Below are positions 8,032 through 16,980 of a stretch of 64,000 bases of DNA, one piece after another. How positions within the stretch are numbered: position 1 is the stretch's first letter; each line of letters starts with the position of its first letter. Made by a program: the position numbers and the translations under genes. The stretch spans positions 146,198-210,197 of the forward strand of contig JBOFDS010000008.1 in assembly GCA_051647245.1 (NCBI GenBank), read 5' to 3'. This DNA comes from Brevinema_A sp051647245. Its GTDB lineage: Bacteria; Spirochaetota; Brevinematia; Brevinematales; Brevinemataceae. The notes below the pieces were generated by a model that had not been told where the DNA came from, made no database searches, and was given only the letters and a program-made list of their open reading frames with translations.

Positions 8032-9108
8032 ATGTTCGAAATCGACAATACAAAATTAGGCTTACTTGAATTTGATTACCCATATTTACTTGATTTATTA
8101 ATTCAAAAGGGTTACCCAAAATTCCGTGCCAAAACAATCCTTGCTTGGATTTATAAAAAAAGTACTTTTACCTTCGAAGAAATGACAGATCTATCCAAAA
8201 AAGATAGAGAGGCTCTTGCTGATATTTTCAATATTATCACCCTCACTCAAATCGACGTACAGGAATCTTCTGATGGGACTTTGAAATTTTTATTTGAAGC
8301 TGAAGATGGTCTCAAGATTGAAAGTGTGATGATCCCTAATGAGGATGAGTCTCGTTATACTATTTGTATCTCTTCACAGGTTGGTTGTGCCTTAAAATGT
8401 TCTTTCTGTGCCACAGGTTTAATGGGTTACAAAAGAAATCTTACCAAATCTGAAATCATTTCTCAAGTACTGCTCGTTGATGCAACTCTCAAAAAAATGT
8501 ACAAACTTGATCCACATGATAGAGCGATCGATAATATGGTGTTCATGGGAATGGGTGAGCCGTTTTTGAATTTGGATAATGTACTAGGTGCGATCGAGAT
8601 CCTAAATTCTCAAGAAGCCTTCGACATTGGAACAAGACGCATTACCGTATCTACTTCTGGGATTATTGATGGGATTGAGCGTCTTGCTTATGCTAAAGGT
8701 CAAGTACGCTTGGCAATTTCTCTTCACGCAGCAAATCATGAAAAACGCAAAAATCTTATGCCTATTGCTCGTAAAGAAAATACAAGACAAATGCTTGATG
8801 CTGTGCGAAAATACCAAGAAATTACAGGTAGACGTGTTACGATCGAGTATATTCTCATTGAAGGATACAACAACCTCGAAGAAGACGTATTGGCACTCAA
8901 ACACGAACTTCACAATATCAAATACAACCTCAACGTGATCCCGTTAAATCCTGTTGCAAGTCTTCCTTACGATGCTCCTAGTCAGAATTGTATCAAAGAC
9001 TTCACCACTCGTCTTCAAAGACATTCTATTCCTTTTGTGCTCAGAACACCTAAAGGAAAAGATATTGATGCTGCTTGTGGACAACTTGCTCTCAAAAAAC
9101 AACATTAA
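8032..9108 (+). CDS. rlmN: Dual-specificity 23S rRNA / tRNA adenine-C2 methyltransferase RlmN
   Basis: 358 aa radical-SAM enzyme that methylates A2503 of 23S rRNA and A37 of some tRNAs. The radical-SAM CxxxCxxC motif is CALKCSFC (Cys119, 123, 126). Cys112, seven residues earlier, and the methyl-carrying Cys349 in DAACGQL near the end match the two catalytic cysteines of E. coli RlmN. MGMGEPFLN and RRITVSTSG are further family signatures. AAAGGAAC precedes the ATG. It is monocistronic, between a consensus promoter and a strong terminator. Confidence 0.96.
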   Translation: MFEIDNTKLGLLEFDYPYLLDLLIQKGYPKFRAKTILAWIYKKSTFTFEEMTDLSKKDREALADIFNIITLTQIDVQESSDGTLKFLFEAEDGLKIESVMIPNEDESRYTICISSQVGCALKCSFCATGLMGYKRNLTKSEIISQVLLVDATLKKMYKLDPHDRAIDNMVFMGMGEPFLNLDNVLGAIEILNSQEAFDIGTRRITVSTSGIIDGIERLAYAKGQVRLAISLHAANHEKRKNLMPIARKENTRQMLDAVRKYQEITGRRVTIEYILIEGYNNLEEDVLALKHELHNIKYNLNVIPLNPVASLPYDAPSQNCIKDFTTRLQRHSIPFVLRTPKGKDIDAACGQLALKKQH

Positions 9109-9111
9109 ATC

Positions 9112-9147
9112 AAAAAACTCCTACCAAATAGTAGGAGTTTTTATTTT
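9112..9147 (+). terminator. Intrinsic terminator of rlmN
   Basis: Stem ACTCCTAC / GTAGGAGT (9117-9124 and 9131-9138), loop CAAATA, then TTTTATTTT. The A-run in front also gives a T-run on the minus strand, so it may serve the convergent lactate permease gene too. Confidence 0.85.
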
Positions 9148-9156
9148 GGATTTGGA

Positions 9157-10656
9157 TTAGATTGTGTAGATCATAGATCCGATGACAGAAATAATCATCA
9201 TCACACCCACATAACAAAGAAGGACTTTGAAAAGCATTCCTGTGATGCGAGTTTCTTCTTTGGTAGAACCAAGAGCCGCGACAACGATAGCCACACTATG
9301 TGGAGCAAGCATCTTACCAGCTGTGGAACCAGATGCATTCATTGCTGCGAGCCAAGAAGGATTGATATTGAGCAAAGTACCCATTTCTGCCTGGAGAGAT
9401 CCCATAAGCACACCAGAAGAAGTAACACTACCTGTCACAAAGACACCAATAGTACCGAGTAATGGTGAAAGTACTGGATAGAAAGCACCCACTGTTGTTG
9501 CAAGACCACTAGACAAGGAATCAATCATCCCACTATAAGTCATGATCTTAGACATAGCCAAGATAGACATCAAGACAATCAAGGTTTTCTTGAGCTGAAG
9601 GAGGGTGTTGGTAACAACTTTCACGACAGAGCTTGTCGCAAGACCGTTGATTTTAGCACCGATAATACCTGCAATGAGGAGCATCGCACCAGCATCTGTA
9701 AACCAGTTGAAGTAAAGAGCTTTCGCTTTTTCACTTGGGTAGAGGCTGACTTTAGTGTAGAATTCTTTGAGTACTTCGTTGAGTGGACTTAAAGGTCCTG
9801 TAAGAATAATCAAGGCAACAGCAATGATAAATGCAGACATTGCTTTGATAGAAGGTTTGATTTCGATAGCATGTTCAGATTTGAATTGTGGGTAGAAAAT
9901 TCTTGCTGCCAAAATGGTACAAGTAATATTCAAGATTCCTGAAGAGATAGCAATTAGTCCTGGATTACCCAAAGGAAGCATGAGGCCAATTCCTTGTCCA
10001 AGTCCTGAAAAGAACGGTACAAGCCAGATTTCTCTTACTTTTTTGAAAGATCCTGCAATCACCCAAGTGATCACAAAAGGAATAATGATAGAAGGAATAA
10101 GTAATTGCATGCCAAGGAATTGCATCACATCAGCAATAGGAAGACCTGTGATTCTGATGATCGTATCGACACCAATACCTACGCCGCCGTATGCAGTTGG
10201 CACACTATTTGCAAGTAATGCTACAACACCTGCTTGAAATGGGGAGACTCCCATAGACATTAAAATACTGATAGGTAAGGCAAGACCTGAACCCATACCA
10301 GCCACCGATTCCAAGAAGCTGGACAAACTCCATGCGACTAAAAGAACAGTAATACGTTGGTCTGTGGTTACGGAACCAATAATTTTTTCGACTTGCTTCA
10401 CAGCGCCACTTTCCACCATAAGATTGGAGAGCGCAATAGAACCAAAGATAATAATCCCAATTGGCCAAAGACCAAATAATACCCCTTCTAAACCAGCTAA
10501 AAGCATGTGATTGCCGGATTGTCCCCAAACAAAAAATGCTAATAAACAAGTCAACACAAGAGTAAATGGTGCCACAATAACACCAGGTTTTTTAAGCCCT
10601 GTTAAACCAATGATCAGCACCAAAATAGGCACTAACGCAATCAAAGATAAGGTCAT
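9157..10656 (-). CDS. lctP: L-lactate permease family transporter
   Basis: 499 aa, about 12-14 hydrophobic helices, with lactate permease (LctP/LldP) signatures such as WPIGIIIFGSIALSNLMVES, ESVAGMGSGLALPISILMSM and, near the end, NASGSTAGKMLAPHSVAIV. The family moves L-lactate or glycolate with protons or sodium across the inner membrane. No lactate dehydrogenase gene is adjacent, so import as carbon source or export of a fermentation product are both open. It is monocistronic, transcribed toward rlmN, with GAGGAAATT before the ATG. Confidence 0.9.
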   Translation of the reverse strand: MTLSLIALVPILVLIIGLTGLKKPGVIVAPFTLVLTCLLAFFVWGQSGNHMLLAGLEGVLFGLWPIGIIIFGSIALSNLMVESGAVKQVEKIIGSVTTDQRITVLLVAWSLSSFLESVAGMGSGLALPISILMSMGVSPFQAGVVALLANSVPTAYGGVGIGVDTIIRITGLPIADVMQFLGMQLLIPSIIIPFVITWVIAGSFKKVREIWLVPFFSGLGQGIGLMLPLGNPGLIAISSGILNITCTILAARIFYPQFKSEHAIEIKPSIKAMSAFIIAVALIILTGPLSPLNEVLKEFYTKVSLYPSEKAKALYFNWFTDAGAMLLIAGIIGAKINGLATSSVVKVVTNTLLQLKKTLIVLMSILAMSKIMTYSGMIDSLSSGLATTVGAFYPVLSPLLGTIGVFVTGSVTSSGVLMGSLQAEMGTLLNINPSWLAAMNASGSTAGKMLAPHSVAIVVAALGSTKEETRITGMLFKVLLCYVGVMMIISVIGSMIYTI

Positions 10657-10694
10657 AATTTCCTCTTTAAAAATAATATATTTTGATAAGATTT

Positions 10695-10723
10695 ATTATA
10701 GCGTAATTTTTTACATTAATCAA
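10695..10723 (-). promoter_or_regulatory. Sigma-70 promoter of the lactate permease gene
   Basis: TTGATT (10718-10723) and TATAAT (10695-10700) on the minus strand are 17 bases apart, about 38 bases upstream of the start codon. Confidence 0.65.
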
Positions 10724-10779
10724 ATGAAAAAAATCGTTTTTGGGCGATATGATATATTATAAAGAAGTCTGAGATTAGA

Positions 10780-10808
10780 TTGACTTAAATTTTAAAATTT
10801 AATATAAT
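10780..10808 (+). promoter_or_regulatory. Sigma-70 promoter of trpS
   Basis: TTGACT (10780-10785) and TATAAT (10803-10808) with 17 bases between; the ATG is 31 bases past the -10. The leader is too short for a T-box or leader peptide. Confidence 0.7.
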
Positions 10809-10839
10809 TAAGTTATATTTTTATTACTAGGATTTTTCA

Positions 10840-11823
10840 ATGAAAAGAGCCTTATCTGGTATCAAACCAACTGGTCAACTCCACCTCGGAAATTACTTCG
10901 GGGCAATCAAAGGATTTTTAGAGCTTCAAGCCAATCCTGAATTCGATAACTTATACTTTATTGCGGACTATCACTCTCTCAATAGTATGCCTAACCCTCA
11001 AGAACTCCGTCAATGTACCTTTGAGATTTTTAAAGCCTTTATTGCTTTGGGTTTGGATCCTCAAAAAAGTACAATCTTTGTGCAGAGCGACGTACCTGAG
11101 CACACGGAGCTTTGTTGGTTGTTGACAGGGATTACACCTGTGGGATTGATGGAGCGCGCTCATGCTTATAAAGATTCCCTTGCGAAGGATAAAGCGCCTA
11201 ATATGGGGCTCTTCAACTATCCTCTTCTTCAAGCTGCGGATATTTTGATTTATGATTCTGAAGTAGTACCTGTCGGTGCCGATCAAAAACAACATATAGA
11301 AATGGCTCGTGATATTGCGGAAAAATTTAATCGTATCTACGGTGAGACTTTTGTCGTTCCTCAGCCTGTCATCAAAGAAGATGTTGCGGTAATTGTTGGA
11401 ACAGACGGCGAAAAAATGTCCAAATCCAAAGATAACGTGATTCCTTTATTTGGCACAGAAAAAGAGATTAAAAAAGCGATTATGAGCATTCAAACAGACT
11501 CCACTCCTTTAGAAGAACCGAAAGAATACAAAACTTGTCCTGTCTACAATCTCTATCGCCTCTTCGCAAATGCAGATCAAATTCAGCAAATGCAAGCCAA
11601 TTACCAAAATGGAAATTATGGCTATGGCCACGCGAAACTTGCTCTTTTAGAAACTATGATGGAATTTTTCCAACCAGCTCGTGAAATCATGAAAGACCTC
11701 GACAACAACGAAGACGAAGTTGTAAGACTAATGAAGATTGGTAGTGAAAAAGCGCGTCATCTTGCTCAGAAGAAGGTGAGTGCTGTTCGTAAAGCCGTAG
11801 GTCTCGGGGAGTTACATGCATAA
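10840..11823 (+). CDS. trpS: Tryptophanyl-tRNA synthetase
   Basis: 327 aa class I aminoacyl-tRNA synthetase, normal length. The HIGH-type motif is HLGN (15-18, after SGIKPTGQ) and the KMSKS motif is intact (192-196). The segment VPVGADQKQHIEMARDIAEK belongs to the ATP/Trp pocket region typical of bacterial TrpRS. It charges tRNA-Trp in the cytoplasm. The last eight bases overlap the next gene, a membrane protein, so the two are translationally coupled although their functions look unrelated. Confidence 0.97.
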   Translation: MKRALSGIKPTGQLHLGNYFGAIKGFLELQANPEFDNLYFIADYHSLNSMPNPQELRQCTFEIFKAFIALGLDPQKSTIFVQSDVPEHTELCWLLTGITPVGLMERAHAYKDSLAKDKAPNMGLFNYPLLQAADILIYDSEVVPVGADQKQHIEMARDIAEKFNRIYGETFVVPQPVIKEDVAVIVGTDGEKMSKSKDNVIPLFGTEKEIKKAIMSIQTDSTPLEEPKEYKTCPVYNLYRLFANADQIQQMQANYQNGNYGYGHAKLALLETMMEFFQPAREIMKDLDNNEDEVVRLMKIGSEKARHLAQKKVSAVRKAVGLGELHA

Positions 11824-13351
11824 AAACGAAATACAATCTCATGAAGACCGCCTCAAAAAAAACATTAAATTTTTGTCTATTTTATTACCTCTCGGAATGA
11901 CTTTATGGTTTATTTTGATAAATTATGGAGAAATTCTTAGCCCAAAAAGTTTTGAATTCCTCCCTCAAAATGCACGTATAAATCATATAACAAGTCTCAT
12001 CTTCCGTGCAGATTCTTGGCATTTTCCCTTTACTCTTACAACAAAAATCGCTAGCGGAGTACCGCTTATTTTGACAAATGCCATCCCGCTCCCAGCTTTG
12101 ATTTTCAAGCTCTTTGGATCTGATCTTCAGTATTTTGGGATTTGGGTATCAATGTCTTTTTTGTTGGTAAGTTTTTTTGGATACCGTATTTCCTATCTTA
12201 TGACCTCTAACCGCTTCATAGCAGCATTAGGGTCTTTGCTATTTATCACTATGCCCTTTCTTTGGACACAAACTCAAGCAAATTTCTATATGGCAGGTCA
12301 ATGGTTAATTATTTGGGCTTATTACATTTTCTTCCAAAAAAAATCTTATATGTCACGTGAATGGTATGTATTGATTGGGATTTCTTGTTTTGTGCATCCG
12401 TTTTTTACTTTTGTATGTTTTTTAATTATGTTAGCAGACCTTTTTCACTTATATATTTATCACCATTCTATTTCAGTTGTAAAAGCAGCAACAAGCTTAG
12501 GTCACCACCTTGCGAACGTGATTTTTTTATTGAGTTTTGCTGGGTTTTTCTACCTCCCTTTCTTCTACGATCCTATTGAAAGTATCCCCACCCTCTACCT
12601 CCAGCAACTACACTTAAATCTAGGTATAGCAATGTTTTCTGCTATCATTATTGTTTTAATATTGGCAATGATGTACTTTAAACAATCAAAAAAATATCTA
12701 CGTTATTATAAGCCTCTTGTTTCGACTCTCTTATTATTTTTAGTGCTGGGACTCTTTGGGAATATCTTTGTGTATACAAGAAACTTCATCCAAATTGATT
12801 GGATGAAAGAGCATATATTTGGTACATTTACCTCTGGATCAAAGTTTTTAACACCTATATTTTGGATGATTCCTATCATTGTGATTCATATGATCGGGGT
12901 GTTCGAAAAAACAAAAAAATCTATGGGACTGATCCTTCTTAGTATTCTTTCAATCCTACAAGTCCAAGAATTTGTACAATACAAAGTTCCTCCCGCAAAG
13001 ACTTTTGTGGAGCTCCCTCAATATGTACAAAGCTTTTTTGTCGATAGAAAGAATATTATTTGGATTTTTGAAGACAAAAATATTCCGAGTACTCCACCTT
13101 ATTTTGAGGAATTTGCGTATTTTGCATACCAAAGCCAAGTACACATGAATGCTGGTAGTGTCATCCGATTCCCAACTGCTTACCGTCAACAAATTGAAGA
13201 ACAATATAATGCCTTCCTAAACAATGATTTTAGAGAAAATAGTATTTATCTTTTGGATAAGTCGTTTGATACAACAGAGCTGAAACCATTTGGGGACATT
13301 GTTTCGTATAAAGATGTGATTCTATTTCGCCCCCATCTTAAACATTCTTAG
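11816..13351 (+). CDS. Large polytopic membrane protein, possibly DUF6311/GT-C-like
   Basis: 511 aa with about ten membrane helices and a hydrophilic C-terminal domain of ~110 residues. The layout of short cytoplasmic N-terminus, first helix, an extracytoplasmic loop with DSWHFPFT and LTNAIPLPALIFKLF, then many helices resembles the GT-C glycosyltransferase superfamily and DUF6311-type proteins, which are thought to use lipid-linked sugars. No catalytic residue can be assigned by eye. It overlaps trpS by eight bases and is followed nine bases later by a DMT exporter. Envelope glycan or glycolipid assembly is a guess only. Confidence 0.65.
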   Translation: MHKNEIQSHEDRLKKNIKFLSILLPLGMTLWFILINYGEILSPKSFEFLPQNARINHITSLIFRADSWHFPFTLTTKIASGVPLILTNAIPLPALIFKLFGSDLQYFGIWVSMSFLLVSFFGYRISYLMTSNRFIAALGSLLFITMPFLWTQTQANFYMAGQWLIIWAYYIFFQKKSYMSREWYVLIGISCFVHPFFTFVCFLIMLADLFHLYIYHHSISVVKAATSLGHHLANVIFLLSFAGFFYLPFFYDPIESIPTLYLQQLHLNLGIAMFSAIIIVLILAMMYFKQSKKYLRYYKPLVSTLLLFLVLGLFGNIFVYTRNFIQIDWMKEHIFGTFTSGSKFLTPIFWMIPIIVIHMIGVFEKTKKSMGLILLSILSILQVQEFVQYKVPPAKTFVELPQYVQSFFVDRKNIIWIFEDKNIPSTPPYFEEFAYFAYQSQVHMNAGSVIRFPTAYRQQIEEQYNAFLNNDFRENSIYLLDKSFDTTELKPFGDIVSYKDVILFRPHLKHS

Positions 13352-13360
13352 GAGCTAACA

Positions 13361-14260
13361 ATGAAAAATAAACTTGGATTAATCGCACTTGTAGCAGCGT
13401 CACTCATTTGGGGGATTGCTTTCATTCCTACACGTACTCTTGGTCAAAATGGAATCAGTATCTTTTTTGAATTACTCATTCGGTATACAATTCCCACTAT
13501 TCTTATACTTTTACTCAAACAAAAAGTGATATTTTCTTCATCAAAAAAAACCATCTTATCTGGAATTGTTATGGGAGTGATTTTATTTATTGCTCTTAGT
13601 TTTTCAATTTATGGTATTCAAAACATCACTCATGGCTCCATGGGTATGCTGATGATGTCCTTATATATTGTACTCGTGCCTCTCGCTAGCTTTGTGATCA
13701 CTAAGCACAAGATTTCTCCTATTATGATACTAGCGATCATCTTTGCAAGTATAGGATCTATGATGCTATCATGGGGCAATGGACAATTTATGTTAGACAA
13801 AGGAACTATTTTCTGTGCCCTGGCAAGTATTACCTACACAATCTACATTCTTTTAGGATCCAAAATACTTCATGGAAATGCTGATGCTTTTGTCATCCAA
13901 TTTTACCAAAGTATTGCGGTGATTGTGCTTTGTATTCCGTTTTTAATGATTACAGCTCCTGATTTTGCAAGTAAAATCCCTATGATTTTAGCTACACCCG
14001 CTATTTTGTATAGTATTCTGTATATTGGGATTTTTGCAGGGACAATCGGCTATATGCTTTATTTCTTTGGACAAAAAGAATCCGATCCTGTTATTGTACC
14101 TATTGTGCTATCATTACAAAGTCTTTTTGCGACGATTGCTGATATGTTCATTTTCAAAATTGAGCTAGCTCCTTTGCAAATCATTGCCTACATACTTTTA
14201 TTATTATCATTCTTTGTTGGATCTTGTGACGCCTACTTACAAACAAAATTTAAGAAGTAA
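13361..14260 (+). CDS. DMT-superfamily transporter, EamA domain
   Basis: 299 aa, ten predicted helices arranged as two EamA repeats (about 1-140 and 150-295). The first repeat starts with ALVAASLIWGIAFIPTRTLG and the second with FCALASITYTIYILLGSKIL, both typical. The family exports metabolites or amino acids; the substrate cannot be predicted. AGGAG stands seven bases before the ATG. It is the last gene of the trpS transcript; I see no clear terminator before clpC. Confidence 0.88.
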   Translation: MKNKLGLIALVAASLIWGIAFIPTRTLGQNGISIFFELLIRYTIPTILILLLKQKVIFSSSKKTILSGIVMGVILFIALSFSIYGIQNITHGSMGMLMMSLYIVLVPLASFVITKHKISPIMILAIIFASIGSMMLSWGNGQFMLDKGTIFCALASITYTIYILLGSKILHGNADAFVIQFYQSIAVIVLCIPFLMITAPDFASKIPMILATPAILYSILYIGIFAGTIGYMLYFFGQKESDPVIVPIVLSLQSLFATIADMFIFKIELAPLQIIAYILLLLSFFVGSCDAYLQTKFKK

Positions 14261-14302
14261 TCATTGAGCAAAACTTTTAAGATACAAAGAATTTTATCCG
14301 AT

Positions 14303-14319
14303 AGTAAACGATAGTCAAA
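14303..14319 (+). promoter_or_regulatory. CtsR-like operator upstream of clpC
   Basis: The plus strand reads AGTAAAC GAT AGTCAAA. This is two heptads in direct repeat with a three-base NAN spacer, the geometry of the CtsR operator (R-GTCAAA-NAN-R-GTCAAA). The second heptad is a perfect match and the first matches five of seven. It ends 52 bases before the clpC ATG. CtsR is known from Firmicutes, where clpC is a classic target; its presence in this organism is not shown. Confidence 0.35.
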
Positions 14320-14371
14320 AAAGACTCTCTAATGTATGAAATAAAAATTGATAAAATAAATTGGAGGAAAT

Positions 14372-16951
14372 ATGTACGATTTCACAGGATTTACACATCG
14401 TGCACAACGTGTTGTTTCTATTTTGGCACAACAAGAAGCACGTAGATTATTTAGCGAAGAATTAACTCCAGAACATATTTTTCTTGGCATCCTTAGGGAA
14501 TCCGAAGGAACTGCCATCAAAACATTACAAAATCTTGGTCTTAATATAGAAGAACTTCAAAATGAAGTAGAATTCGCACTTCGTGGACAAGGTGGAGATA
14601 CCTTGACATTGGGTGGCATTCCTATTTCTAACCGTGTCTACCAAATCATCGAAAATGCTCGTCAAGAAGCAAAATTGATCGGACATAACTATGTTGGGAC
14701 AGAACATCTCTTGCTCGGTATCTACTCCGAAAACTTCCCTCAAGCTATTATTCCTTTCATCATCGAAAATCGTGGTCTTAATATCCACCAGCTCCGTAAT
14801 GCTGTTATCAGTATTGTTGGGTATGGGGAACTCCGTACTTGGAATAAAAAGAAAAAGCAGATCAAAACCCCTTTCTTGGATAAATTCTGTCAAAATGTTA
14901 CGAATGATGCTGCAGAAGGCAAACTTGATCCAGTGGTTGGACGTAAAAAAGAAATCAGCCGTGTGATCCAGGTATTATCCCGTCGCATGAAAAATAATCC
15001 TATCCTCATCGGGGAGCCTGGTGTGGGTAAGACATCGATCATCGAGGGCATTGCTCAACTCATCGTCTCAAACGCCGTCCCAGAGCCCCTCATCGGGAAA
15101 AAAATTCTTCAGCTTGACATGGGATCTCTCGTTGCGGGAACAAAATATCGTGGAGAATTTGAAGAACGTCTCAAAGCTCTCGTTCAAGAAGCCGAAAAAG
15201 ACAAAGATGTGATTATTTTCATTGACGAGATCCATACTATTCTTGGTGCAGGAAATGCAGAAGGTGCCTTAGATGCATCCAATATGCTCAAACCAGCATT
15301 TGCAAGGGGTTTGATTAAGACTATTGGTGCGACGACATTTGATGAATACAAAAAACGTATTGAAAAAGACAAAGCACTCGTCCGTCGTTTCCAACCAATC
15401 CGCATCGAAGAACCTTCTATCGATGAAACAATTACGATCCTAACACGCCTAAAAAGCAAATATGAAGAATTCCACAACGTTACATACACACCTCAAGCTC
15501 TCAAAACCGCTGTTCAACTAGCATCTCGTTACATTACGGATAGACATTTCCCAGATAAGGCGATTGATATCATTGATGAAGCTGGGGCGCAAGTCGCATC
15601 TATTTTGACAGAAAAACCTGAACATTTAGTAGAAATGGAACTCGAATTATCACGCTTGGAAACATTAAAGCAAGACCTAGTAAAACAACAAGACTATGAA
15701 AATGCCGCTGAACTACGTGATGCCTTACAACAAAAGCGTGAAGAATTAGCTCAAGTCCGTGAAGAATGGGTCAATTCTACAAAACCCGAAAATGTTATTA
15801 TTGATGCAGCAGAGATTTACCGTGTGATTTCTCGTATGACAGAGATCCCTATCCAACAACTCAACACAGACGAAGAATATTCCCGTTATCTCAAGATCAA
15901 CGAAATTATCGGAGAAAAAATCAAAGGCCAACCCGAAGCTATCGAACGTATCGCAAATGCGATCAAAAAGAATGCTGTTGGAATCAGAGATTTTCGTCGT
16001 CCTATTGGAAGTTTCATGTTTTTAGGGCCTACTGGTGTTGGTAAAACAGAGCTTGCGAAGGAACTTGCTCGATTTATGTTTGGCACAGAAGATTCTCTGA
16101 TCCGTATTGACATGAGTGAATTCATGGATAGACATAATTCTTCTCGTTTGCTTGGAGCGCCTCCAGGATATGTGGGACACGAAAATGGTGGGGAGTTGAC
16201 AGAACACGTCAAACGTCGCCCTTATTCTATCGTTCTATTTGATGAAATTGAAAAAGCGAACCCTGAGATTTTTAATATGTTCTTACAAATCCTTGATGAA
16301 GGGCATGTTACCGACTCTATGGGAGAAAAAATTAGTTTCAAGAATTGTTTGATTATTTTCACATCAAATCTTGGAACAGATAAATTGACACAAAAATCAT
16401 CACTTGGATTTTCTGAGCCAGAACACGAATACGAAAAACGTAAAGAGCAAGTAGTTGCTAGTCTTAAAGACTTTTTCAAACCTGAATTCCTCAACCGTAT
16501 TGATGAAGCGCTTGTCTTTAATCAGTTAACGGAAGAAGTATTGATTGATATTTGTGCACGTATCGTGAAAGAACTTAATGACAGCATCAGACCTAATGGA
16601 ATTCAATTCCATGTGAGTGAAGCTGCTTATAAAGAGGTGATCAAGTTAGGTTTTGAGCAAAAATATGGTGCTCGTTCTTTACGTAGAGCGATCTCAAAAT
16701 ATATTGAAAACCCTGCGACAGATCTTGTGCTCAAAAATGGTAAGATTGTCAATACAGAACTCGAAATAATGGAAATTTTTGTTGACCTTAGTGATGAAAA
16801 ATTAAGTATGCACTCAAAAATCAAAAAGCTCATCGAACTTCCAAGTAAAGGCAAAAGAAAACGTGCTTCAAAAGAAGACAAAACTTCTAATCCAGACACT
16901 CAAGAAATTGATGAAAAAACAGAAAACACAACAAAAAAACAAGAGTCTTAA
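14372..16951 (+). CDS. clpC: ATP-dependent Clp protease ATP-binding subunit ClpC
   Basis: 859 aa Hsp100 unfoldase. Order of domains: N-terminal double Clp repeat (1-150), AAA-1 with Walker A GEPGVGKT (214-221) and IDEIHTILGAG, a middle region with a UVR motif (DYENAAELRDALQQKREEL, about 440-460), AAA-2 with GPTGVGKT (near 550), and a C-terminal D2-small domain. SSLGF near residue 677 matches the loop that docks on ClpP, so it should feed substrates into ClpP. The C-terminus has a ~45-residue Lys/Glu-rich tail. GGAGG precedes the ATG. A CtsR-like direct repeat lies upstream. The TAA stop lies inside the terminator stem. Confidence 0.95.
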   Translation: MYDFTGFTHRAQRVVSILAQQEARRLFSEELTPEHIFLGILRESEGTAIKTLQNLGLNIEELQNEVEFALRGQGGDTLTLGGIPISNRVYQIIENARQEAKLIGHNYVGTEHLLLGIYSENFPQAIIPFIIENRGLNIHQLRNAVISIVGYGELRTWNKKKKQIKTPFLDKFCQNVTNDAAEGKLDPVVGRKKEISRVIQVLSRRMKNNPILIGEPGVGKTSIIEGIAQLIVSNAVPEPLIGKKILQLDMGSLVAGTKYRGEFEERLKALVQEAEKDKDVIIFIDEIHTILGAGNAEGALDASNMLKPAFARGLIKTIGATTFDEYKKRIEKDKALVRRFQPIRIEEPSIDETITILTRLKSKYEEFHNVTYTPQALKTAVQLASRYITDRHFPDKAIDIIDEAGAQVASILTEKPEHLVEMELELSRLETLKQDLVKQQDYENAAELRDALQQKREELAQVREEWVNSTKPENVIIDAAEIYRVISRMTEIPIQQLNTDEEYSRYLKINEIIGEKIKGQPEAIERIANAIKKNAVGIRDFRRPIGSFMFLGPTGVGKTELAKELARFMFGTEDSLIRIDMSEFMDRHNSSRLLGAPPGYVGHENGGELTEHVKRRPYSIVLFDEIEKANPEIFNMFLQILDEGHVTDSMGEKISFKNCLIIFTSNLGTDKLTQKSSLGFSEPEHEYEKRKEQVVASLKDFFKPEFLNRIDEALVFNQLTEEVLIDICARIVKELNDSIRPNGIQFHVSEAAYKEVIKLGFEQKYGARSLRRAISKYIENPATDLVLKNGKIVNTELEIMEIFVDLSDEKLSMHSKIKKLIELPSKGKRKRASKEDKTSNPDTQEIDEKTENTTKKQES

Positions 16952-16967
16952 AGACTCTTGTTTTTTT
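16940..16967. terminator. Bidirectional terminator between clpC and the WG-repeat gene
   Basis: Near-perfect palindrome CAAGAGTCTT-A-AAGACTCTTG (16940-16960) flanked by A7 and T7, usable on both strands. It contains the clpC stop codon (16949-16951). Confidence 0.85.
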
Positions 16968-16980
16968 ATTGATATATTTT

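Noticed and set aside
10809..10839. T-box or trp-type attenuation before trpS
   Set aside because: Only ~25 transcribed bases precede the ATG, too few for either.
14261..14371. AGTC-AAAAAA-GACT hairpin as a terminator after the DMT gene
   Set aside because: Only four base pairs and no T-run; better explained as part of the CtsR-like region.
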